DNA of 64,000 nucleotides, from assembly GCF_009363095.1 (NCBI RefSeq), contig NZ_CP045295.1, positions 2,170,001 through 2,234,000 on the forward strand. Direction: 5' to 3'. Numbering within the stretch: the first letter of the stretch is position 1; the number at the start of each line of letters is the position of its first letter. The notes beneath the pieces are model-generated. The model worked only from the letters and a program-made list of their open reading frames with translations, ran no database searches and was not told where the DNA came from. This DNA comes from Paenibacillus cellulositrophicus. GTDB lineage: Bacteria > Bacillota > Bacilli > Paenibacillales > Paenibacillaceae. Position numbers and translations under genes: made by a program. Shown one piece after another: positions 57,869-64,000 of the stretch.

Positions 57869-57898
57869 TTGTTCCCGGCATGGACCCAGTCCTATAAT
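57869..57898 (+). promoter_or_regulatory. Sigma-A promoter of the NAD(P)-binding oxidoreductase gene
   Basis: TTGTTC (57869-57874) and TATAAT (57893-57898) are 18 bp apart. The -10 lies 24 bp before the start codon, so the leader is very short. Confidence 0.72.
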
Positions 57899-57921
57899 GG
57901 CTCGTGAGGGGGGAATCGAAC

Positions 57922-58563
57922 ATGAAAATCGGAATTTTGGGATCCGGAAATGTAGGTAAAGCGTTAGCTAAAGGTTTAGCGGTGTCGGGCCATCGCGTTG
58001 TCGTGAGCAGCCGGGAACCCGATCATCCGAAACACGCATCTTGGAAAAAAGAGACCGGTAGTTCGGTCGGAATGGTCACTTTTGACGAAGCCGCCTGGTT
58101 TGGAGAGACGATGATTCTGGCGCTTCCCTGGAATGGTTTGAAAGACGTGCTGGAATCTATCGACCCTGCCTGTTTAAAAAATAAAACCGTCATCGACGTC
58201 AGTAATGCCGTATACTTTGACAGCGGACCGCGTTTGCTCCATAACGAAACATCTGCAGGGGAAATCGTCCAACAGCTGCTGCCTGACAGTTCTGTCGTTA
58301 AAACGCTCAATATCGTCAGCGATCAAATCATGGTTCACCCGCATTTTAACGAAGGCTCCCCGGTCATGTTTATGTCCGGCAACAACTTGGAGTCCAAGGA
58401 GCAAGTCAGGACTCTGTTGAAAGACCTCGGCTGGTCAACGGTTATTGATCTGGGGGATATCAGCAGAAGCCGCCTTCAGGAATCCATCATGCTTGCCTGC
58501 GTCATCAGCGAAATGCAGCTGCCATCAGCGAGTGCGGCATTTGCCTTGTTAACGCGCGGATAA
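57922..58563 (+). CDS. NADPH-dependent F420-reductase-like oxidoreductase
   Basis: The 213-residue protein has an N-terminal Rossmann fold, MKIGILGSGNVGKALAKGLA, with VVSSREPD after the second strand, where Ser-Arg suggests NADPH preference. The rest resembles the F420:NADP reductase/ProC-like group (LALPWNGLKDVLE, VIDVSNAV). Paenibacillus does not generally use F420, so it more likely reduces another small molecule. The ATG at 57922 has AGGGGGGAA upstream. It is divergent from an HxlR regulator. Confidence 0.8.
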   Translation: MKIGILGSGNVGKALAKGLAVSGHRVVVSSREPDHPKHASWKKETGSSVGMVTFDEAAWFGETMILALPWNGLKDVLESIDPACLKNKTVIDVSNAVYFDSGPRLLHNETSAGEIVQQLLPDSSVVKTLNIVSDQIMVHPHFNEGSPVMFMSGNNLESKEQVRTLLKDLGWSTVIDLGDISRSRLQESIMLACVISEMQLPSASAAFALLTRG

Positions 58564-58871
58564 ATCTTTTCATTCTTTTGATTATGCAGTTTCTTGGGAT
58601 TCCCAATGTAACGCCGCTTATCATCATTGACAACAGTATTTAGCGGCCGCAGCCCTAAGTTTATTATTTATTGTGGCGCCCTACTGTCCTTTGGGCATCT
58701 GGCGGGCTGTCGCTTTTGCTGATCGTCATCGGAAACATGGTGGAAAGTTCGGAGCATCCAGGTAAAACAACAGGATATGTCGTTTATCACTTGACTCCAA
58801 TACTGGACAGCACGCCCCTTGGAACGAACTCGAGCCGCTGTCCAGTCAGCATCAACATATCCTGTGCTTCT
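58564..58871. other. Intergenic region with a doubtful small reading frame
   Basis: A 68-codon frame from GTG 58671 to 58877 would encode one membrane-like helix (ASGGLSLLLIVIGNMV), but it lacks a ribosome binding site. It may be a gene remnant. The end at about 58795-58870 contains an interrupted inverted repeat (ctggacagc..gctgtccag) that could terminate transcription. Confidence 0.4.
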
Positions 58872-59888
58872 CTATAGCTTCTGCAATTCAAGCCATTCTT
58901 CCATCTTGGGGATGGATTCTGCATAATGCTTAATAGCACCCAAGGTTATGGAGACCTGCTCTGTTCCGGTCTTCTGTTCTTCTTCATCCGTACATTCGAT
59001 CCACAAAGACCGTTTTAGACTATATTCCAGCCATTCCAGTTTGGACAATAACCCACCAGCCAGAATCAGCCTCCAATCGGATGAAATGCGCCCCTGAGCT
59101 GTTTTATATCCTTGTATAAAGGCTAAAAATTTCTCCTTCTGTATCTCGCCCGTCTCACTTTCGGACCAATAAACCGCGGTTTCCAGTAAGTCCAGCGACG
59201 AATTTTTATAACCGGCGGATTCCCAGTCAATCAGTATGGGTTCATGACCTGACCACAGTACGTTTTTCGGGTCCAAGTCTCCATGCGTAATCACCCATTC
59301 TGAAGAAAGCCCGTTCACCGATTCGATGGCGGCTGCATTCCATCGATGTAAATGTTCCATGTTTTCGAGCAGCTGACCGGTCCACGCGGCATGGTTTTCT
59401 TGTGCTTTCTCCAAATAGAAGCTCCAATCCGTTAAAGTCGAATTCGAGAATAGTGGAGTTTCGATTCCTAAAACTGAAAAGTCGATCCAATGCAGCTTTG
59501 CTAGAATGTCACCCATTTTTTCGCAATGAGTCGTGTCTATTTCACCATGCTTCAGGCTGTTCTCACTGGTCCAATCAAAAACAAGATAATACCTGTCCTC
59601 TAATCGCTGCAGCGACTCCCCGTCAAACTTCTTTGCGGGAAGCGCAGGAATGAATTTTGCCGCGTAATTCGCAATCCGCTCAGACATAATGTAGTTGTTC
59701 ACTGCAGTTGGTCTGGTCATAATCTGCGGATTTAATGCCTTCACGGCATATTTGCCTGTCGCAGTTTCCACCGCGTACATTTTGTGAAGCAGCCCACCGG
59801 TAACCGGTACAGGGGCCGATTGCAACTCGCCTAACTTCAGCGCACGGCACAATTTATGAAATTCGGAGATACTCGATTTCTCATGCAT
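58872..59888 (-). CDS. Phosphotransferase of the aminoglycoside/choline-kinase-like (APH) family
   Basis: The 338-residue protein has the APH kinase fold: a nucleotide-binding Lys in GKYAVKALNP, the catalytic loop ITHGDLDPKNVLW and the metal-binding LIDWESAGY. The substrate is unknown. The family covers antibiotic kinases, homoserine and methylthioribose kinases and others. The ATG at 59888 has AAGGAG upstream. It is encoded 32 bp downstream of a GNAT acetyltransferase gene on the same strand, so the two form a small operon. Confidence 0.85.
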   Translation of the reverse strand: MHEKSSISEFHKLCRALKLGELQSAPVPVTGGLLHKMYAVETATGKYAVKALNPQIMTRPTAVNNYIMSERIANYAAKFIPALPAKKFDGESLQRLEDRYYLVFDWTSENSLKHGEIDTTHCEKMGDILAKLHWIDFSVLGIETPLFSNSTLTDWSFYLEKAQENHAAWTGQLLENMEHLHRWNAAAIESVNGLSSEWVITHGDLDPKNVLWSGHEPILIDWESAGYKNSSLDLLETAVYWSESETGEIQKEKFLAFIQGYKTAQGRISSDWRLILAGGLLSKLEWLEYSLKRSLWIECTDEEEQKTGTEQVSITLGAIKHYAESIPKMEEWLELQKL

Positions 59889-59920
59889 GCTTGCACAGCT
59901 CCTTATGGGGTATTCGGAAA

Positions 59921-60448
59921 CTATAAAACGAACTCCAACTGTACATCCCTTGGATCGTTCTCCAGCAACTTCCGGCTAACCTCCGCCGCTTCCCGGCATC
60001 CCATTGCACCATAAAAGGCAATCGTTTCTTCGGCTGAACCTGCGCAGATATACAATTTCTCAGCTCCCCACTCCCTCGCCTGATGAGCCGCGATCGCGAA
60101 CAGTTTTTTACCGATCCCCTTACCTCTATGCTCCAGCGTAATGAATAATTGATCCAATAATACATACCGGTACTTGTCACCAAAGGCTTCCCGATTGACC
60201 GCAGCAAAACCTATGAGATTGTTGTCCCCATCAAAGGCTCCTACAGCTTCACCACCAGACCGTATGGTGTCCCTTAAATGGCTCAAGTGATAGTCATAGC
60301 CGTTCGGCCAATCCTTGTCATGGTAGTTGATCTCGACCAATTGCCGTTTTCCGGCGACTTCCCGCCATGCATTTTTAATATATTGAGATGGGTTCATACC
60401 GTTAATGAGTTCAGCGTCCTCAAAACTTAATTTCCTGTAATTCCACAT
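59921..60448 (-). CDS. GNAT-family N-acetyltransferase
   Basis: The 175-residue protein has the GNAT acetyl-CoA site: LLDQLFITLEHRGKGIGKKL (R-x2-G-x-G/A pattern as RGKGIG) and the later AEETIAFYGAMG segment. The substrate is unknown. The ATG at 60448 has CGGAGGGAG upstream; the longer frame to 60523 lacks a site. It lies upstream of the APH-type phosphotransferase gene. Confidence 0.88.
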   Translation of the reverse strand: MWNYRKLSFEDAELINGMNPSQYIKNAWREVAGKRQLVEINYHDKDWPNGYDYHLSHLRDTIRSGGEAVGAFDGDNNLIGFAAVNREAFGDKYRYVLLDQLFITLEHRGKGIGKKLFAIAAHQAREWGAEKLYICAGSAEETIAFYGAMGCREAAEVSRKLLENDPRDVQLEFVL

Positions 60449-60604
60449 GGGCTCCCTCCGTTGGCTCGCATTCATACTTGATAATTTTACCATACGCTTC
60501 AGGTATGGAATGGCTATAACCAAACTGTCCTGCTTTCGAGGAGTTCAAACCTGATCCTTGCGAATCCGGATTAAATCAAACAGCCTGTGACCCGGAAAAG
60601 TCAT

Positions 60605-60662
60605 AATAAAAAAACAATAAGCTCCGATTGGCCTGTTGAGCCCAGTATCCGATCGGAGCTTT
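60605..60662 (-). terminator. Terminator of the methyltransferase gene
   Basis: The stem aagctccgat / atcggagctt (60619-60628 with 60652-60662) is followed on the minus strand by TTTTTTT. Confidence 0.83.
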
Positions 60663-60702
60663 GTCATTTCAATGATTCCGCTTGTTAGATTTATCTTCCC
60701 GT

Positions 60703-61506
60703 TCAGTCTAAACGCCGTGCGACATGAAGAACAGCGCCCCAATGGCGGCGGACCGACGAGTCCGGACGGCTGTTCAGGCGAACCCGGATTTCGCTGAAGA
60801 GCTTCTCACGCTTCCATTCCTCCATAAGAATGTGGTCGGAGAACGTTTTTAGAAGGTTAATGTATTCTTCCGCATGATAGAGGCGTTCCCAGTCGAAATG
60901 CCGAACATGAACGACCTCAAACAGGCCGCTTTGCCCGATCTCTTCCCGCTGCTCCTGCAGTTCCCCCGGCCTTGGCCAGTCGGTGTCTTTCGGTTTGCCC
61001 TCGCCCAATTCATCGTACACGTCTTGGATTTCACGGAAGAACGGATCCCCGTCGTCCGGAAAAACGTGAGTGGCGTTCCAAAAAGCCAAATGTCCGCCGG
61101 GACGAAGGACCTGCCATGCCTTGGAATACCGTACCTTCGGATCAATCCAGTTCCACGCAGTGGCGGCAAATACCAAATCGAACCTTTTCTCGGCCTCGGG
61201 CTGCCACTCTTCGAAGCCCCCCGTTATAATTTCGGCATCCATTCCGGTGAGGTTGCGGCGGGCTGCTTCCGCAAGATCCGCTCCAAGCTCCACGCATGTC
61301 ATGTTGAATCCACGTTTGGCTAACGGTAGGGTCGCCTTCCCTGTCGCACAACCGATTTCCAGCAGACGATCCCCCGGATGCAAATTAGCCGCCTGAACCA
61401 GATCGTCCAGCAAAGCTTCCGGATACTCCGGCCGTGCCTGCTGGTACAGATCGGCCGCCTGCTCAAAGGTTTGACGCAATTCTTTATAATCGTGTCGAGA
61501 GTGCAT
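60703..61506 (-). CDS. Class I SAM-dependent methyltransferase
   Basis: The 267-residue protein has motif I LLEIGCATGKATLPLAKRG (residues about 47-65), the acidic residue of motif II (CVELG) and a motif III/IV region DLVFAATAWNWID. This is a type-11 methyltransferase. The methyl acceptor is unknown. The ATG at 61506 has AAGGAGGAAATC upstream. It follows the YdeI-type gene on the same strand with a 26-bp gap. Confidence 0.9.
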   Translation of the reverse strand: MHSRHDYKELRQTFEQAADLYQQARPEYPEALLDDLVQAANLHPGDRLLEIGCATGKATLPLAKRGFNMTCVELGADLAEAARRNLTGMDAEIITGGFEEWQPEAEKRFDLVFAATAWNWIDPKVRYSKAWQVLRPGGHLAFWNATHVFPDDGDPFFREIQDVYDELGEGKPKDTDWPRPGELQEQREEIGQSGLFEVVHVRHFDWERLYHAEEYINLLKTFSDHILMEEWKREKLFSEIRVRLNSRPDSSVRRHWGAVLHVARRLD

Positions 61507-61532
61507 GATTTCCTCCTTAACCGCTGCTTATG

Positions 61533-61988
61533 TCACTTTTTACTTTGGGAATTATTTAACTCGTTCAAAGCTTTCTCTATTCGCCGCTGTCTGGTTTCCG
61601 GTGTCTTGGCATCCTCAATGCCCAGAACAAGGCGCCGTCGATTACTATAAGACATGCTCTCAAAAGCAGACTTCGCCACCCCGTTATGCGACAATGCTGA
61701 CAAGAAATCGTCCGGCACGGGTAGTTCACGCTGTTCCGTATCCAGCTCCAACTGAACCTCCAGTTTGTCGCCGGCGGCAACCTTCGCTTTCTTCCGATGC
61801 TCCGTGCTGACCGGAATCAAAAATCGTCCGCCCATGACTCCAATCGTAGTCCGGTACGCGTACCCCCGGATCGTAACACGAACCGCAGGCTTTTTTCCAG
61901 AGCCTAAGCTTCTGACTACTTCCTCCGGCACCTCAATGCCTGTTGCGGTCTTTCCGTGCAGCTGCAGGTCGGCAGTAAATGTTACCAT
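61533..61988 (-). CDS. YdeI/OmdA-type protein with DUF1905 domain
   Basis: The 151-residue protein has an N-terminal DUF1905 beta-barrel (residues about 1-88: FTADLQLHGKTATGIEVPEE). A helical C-terminal OmdA/YdeI part follows (SNRRRLVLGIEDAKTPETRQ). Family members are called bacteriocin-protection or OmpD-associated, but the real function is unclear. The ATG at 61988 has GGAGGTTGCG upstream. It lies between the broken hydrolase gene and the methyltransferase gene on the same strand. Confidence 0.88.
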   Translation of the reverse strand: MVTFTADLQLHGKTATGIEVPEEVVRSLGSGKKPAVRVTIRGYAYRTTIGVMGGRFLIPVSTEHRKKAKVAAGDKLEVQLELDTEQRELPVPDDFLSALSHNGVAKSAFESMSYSNRRRLVLGIEDAKTPETRQRRIEKALNELNNSQSKK

Positions 61989-62012
61989 ATCGCAACCTCC
62001 TCAATATATTTT

Positions 62013-62809
62013 TTATCCCTTCAAGTATTCGACCAATACAGGGACCAATGCGGCCGGTTTCACGATATGCGTTTGACCGGGAAGCACTTGATGGGTTGCA
62101 TTCGGCAAAACCTGTGCAAGCTCCTTCATGGAATTTCGCATCCATTCCGGGCTCTTGCCGCCAACGGCAACAAGCGTGGGGACAGAGACGCTCGACCATT
62201 TTTTCAACGTCTCCTTACTCCCTTTCTGCTGCCCGATCGTCAGTATGGTGTCATAAGGAAGCGTATGGGCGACCGACTTAAGCTTGGACCAGGCAGGCAT
62301 CATCGGCATCATGGCCACGACCGGGGCCGGCAGTCCGACTCCTTTTCTCATAAACAGCTTGACTGCTGCACCCCGGCGATTGGCTCTAATCAGCTCATCC
62401 ATTTGTGCAGCGTACTCATCCGGCACAGCTTCACGGCTACCGTCTGAAACAAAAGGCGCTTCGTATAACGCCAGTTTTTTTATCGACGAAAGCTGATTTG
62501 CCGCTTCAAGGGAAGCGCTGCCCCCGAGGATACGCCGTATACAAATACATCCTCTCCTGCTTCTTCAATCACAGCAGAAAGGTCCTCAATCTCGCGATCC
62601 ACTCCATAAATAGCATGATCTCCACTTTCGCCACGCCCTCTACGGTCATAGGTATACACGGTAAAATCCTGCTGCAATGCAGCTGCCAAGGCACTGCTCG
62701 GGCCATTCCCCCGGCTGCACAGCGCACCATCGACCAGCAGGAGCGGCGGGCCGCTTCCAACCTTGTCGTAAGCAATGCTCGTGCCGTCTTTCGAAGTGAC
62801 CGTTCTCAT
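62013..62809 (-). pseudogene. Alpha/beta hydrolase interrupted by a one-base frameshift
   Basis: The first frame (62809-62480) begins MRTVTSKDGTSIAYDKVG and includes the nucleophile elbow YGVSSGAA, then ends in the unrelated tail PLKRQISFRR. The second frame carries on the hydrolase as LEAANQLSSIKKLALYEAPF (encoded upstream of 62426) and ends LVPVLVEYLKG, with the catalytic His in GQTHIVKP. One missing base near 62512 restores a single 265-residue protein. Apart from this, both halves look well conserved, so the change is recent or a sequencing error. The ribosome binding site (AGGAGG) is intact. Confidence 0.8.
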
Positions 62810-62952
62810 AAGGCAAAGCCTCCTTGCTTCGTTTTTTGTCCTCTACCAATACAACGAACGCGGCTCACCATAATCGACAAATACACGATCTTTTATGGAT
62901 TTTTTTCTATAAATTTTTACCAAACCGATTTTGACTCGTTCAACGAAACGAA

Positions 62953-63435
62953 CTATTGTTCCGTATATAATGCCAGGTTCTCCAAAGTGGACCTTAAACC
63001 GATGTCGTGATCTTCTTTCCGGATCCCTGCCGGCACGTTCTCGCATACGATCGTAACCAACGTGCCTTTCGGGTTGGCTGCCAATGTCCAAGTCATGATC
63101 ATCTCTCCGGCAAAATCAGGATCATCTGACTCGAATACAACAGCCTGTACAATACGCTCGTCCGGGACGAGCTCCAGGAACGTTCCTTGGACGACGTCTG
63201 TATCGTCAGAGGTCTTCCCTTGCATTGTACGGTCGTTCTCTAAATAAGTCAGCGACATCCGGTAAGTTCCGTCCGCCACGGGGTTGAACTCGAAAATCCG
63301 GCCTTTCATCCCCTCCGGAGGAAGCCACATTACTAAAGCCTCAGGGTCCACGAACGCATGATAAATCGTTTGCGGCGATGCTTTGATCGTCCTCGAGGCA
63401 GTGTCGATTCTCTTGTTACCCGAATGATTGGTCAT
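62953..63435 (-). CDS. AHSA1/SRPBCC-family protein
   Basis: The 160-residue START-like fold protein has the AHSA1 pattern: TIKASPQTIYHAFVDPEALV near the N-terminus, MKGRIFEFNPVADGTYRMSL in the middle, and VTIVCENVPAGIRKEDHDIG before the C-terminal helix. Members bind hydrophobic ligands and the cellular role is unknown. The ATG at 63435 has GGAGGTTGG upstream. It is a single gene. Confidence 0.88.
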   Translation of the reverse strand: MTNHSGNKRIDTASRTIKASPQTIYHAFVDPEALVMWLPPEGMKGRIFEFNPVADGTYRMSLTYLENDRTMQGKTSDDTDVVQGTFLELVPDERIVQAVVFESDDPDFAGEMIMTWTLAANPKGTLVTIVCENVPAGIRKEDHDIGLRSTLENLALYTEQ

Positions 63436-63767
63436 GGGTATCCAACCTCCAATTTCACAAAAATGGATCCATCAGCCCACATGTTTTACTAACGTCATCG
63501 TAGCACACTTATCAGGTTGTTATTTCTTGCGAATTGCTTTTATCCCGTCCAGCTAAAAAAGCAATCGGACACCCGGGAGCCGTTAAAAGATGGGCTGACT
63601 CCAAGCTATTAAAATCCTCTTCTCGCATCTATCCATATTATGGTATAGTAAAAACTAGCAATTTAGGTCTATGGAACCAGAAGGTTCGCTGAAGACCTAG
63701 ATATTTTGATGGAACCGGCTTTCAATTACCGCAGCCGGATCGATACAAGAACGCTGGGGGGAGCAGG
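63436..63767. other. Intergenic region before the zinc-ribbon gene
   Basis: Divergent control region. A TATAGT -10-like sequence near 63651 on the plus strand may serve the gene at 63768. No gene or strong hairpin was seen. Confidence 0.4.
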
Positions 63768-64000
63768 GTGTATTGTCATCAGTGCGGAGCAAAGTGTGCT
63801 CCGGAACAGAAAATATGCGGAAAGTGCGGAGCAAGATTATTGACGGAAGAAGTACGGCAGGCCGTTCTTGAGGTAGCCGCGGGCACCGAGGCCATCCGGC
63901 TGCCTCAAGCTGCGGCAGGCAAGCCGGGAGATGATCAGCGCCCGGCACAGGCGGCCGTCACCAAGAGGGGAAGCGGCCGGGTATTCCAGTGGATTATCCC
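63768..64000 (+). CDS. Zinc-ribbon protein, N-terminal part (runs off window)
   Basis: The first 77 codons of a gene start at GTG 63768 with GGGGGGAG upstream. It encodes YCHQCGAKCAPEQKICGKCG, two Cys-x2-Cys knuckles forming a zinc ribbon at the very N-terminus. A Gln/Ala-rich linker and then RGSGRVFQWIIP follow, where a membrane helix probably begins. Proteins of this build (zinc ribbon plus membrane anchor) are common in Bacillota and mostly uncharacterised. Confidence 0.7.
   Translation, partial: MYCHQCGAKCAPEQKICGKCGARLLTEEVRQAVLEVAAGTEAIRLPQAAAGKPGDDQRPAQAAVTKRGSGRVFQWII

Noticed and set aside
58671..58877. Small membrane protein gene
   Set aside because: No ribosome binding site, no family match and overlap with the end of the neighbouring gene. 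Kept only as a remark.

Overview
The window looks like chromosome of a Paenibacillus-type bacterium (Bacillota, moderately high GC). The signs are strong GGAGG ribosome binding sites, frequent TTG/GTG starts, a Bacillus-style AraR arabinose regulon, YesN-like AraC regulators, CUT1 sugar ABC operons without their own ATPase, and close matches to Bacillus/Paenibacillus families such as YpsA, GreA, AraA/B/D and CatE. No rRNA, tRNA, prophage, insertion sequence or CRISPR array was seen. Most of the DNA is devoted to taking up and breaking down complex glycans.

Layout. 1-3.8 kb: end of a ypsA-like gene and a MarR-controlled EmrAB-type efflux operon. 4.2-12.3 kb: arabinan/arabinoxylan use, with a GH43 arabinofuranosidase, a GH51 gene broken by an internal deletion, an AraNPQ-like importer and an intact GH51 arabinofuranosidase. 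12.7-14.2 kb: an ArsR-type regulator and greA. 14.5-19.7 kb: araA, araR, araD and araB, with AraR boxes in front of araA, araD and the importer. 20.1-22.6 kb: a 3-hydroxyacyl-CoA dehydrogenase, a TetR regulator and a glyoxalase-fold dioxygenase, linked by a shared operator-like motif. 23.2-31 kb: a GH2 beta-galactosidase, a Cys-type sulfatase, a divergent ROK regulator and a formylglycine-generating enzyme that could activate the sulfatase. 31-33.4 kb: an HxlR/azoreductase pair and an AAC(3)-family acetyltransferase.

33.7-54.8 kb is the most striking region. A nearly continuous minus-strand run of nine genes encodes two GH29 fucosidases, a GH125 exo-alpha-mannosidase, a large GH5/GH42-like glycosidase, a GH38 alpha-mannosidase, a CBM9-like protein, a large transglutaminase-fold protein and a cytoplasmic GH18 enzyme. 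A divergent membrane-bound AraC sensor and an LplABC-type importer with a CcpA (cre) site accompany it. The enzymes together match intracellular dismantling of host-type N-glycans. The transglutaminase/CBM9 pair is the least explained part.

55-64 kb is ordinary accessory chromosome: small membrane proteins, a collagen-like surface protein, an HxlR/oxidoreductase pair, and single genes for a phosphotransferase, an acetyltransferase, a methyltransferase, a YdeI-type protein, a frameshifted alpha/beta hydrolase, an AHSA1-type protein and the start of a zinc-ribbon protein.

Three families of short non-coding repeats occur. Two share inverted ends resembling MITEs and are concentrated in the first 9.2 kb, inside the arabinose operon. 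The third lies at convergent gene junctions.
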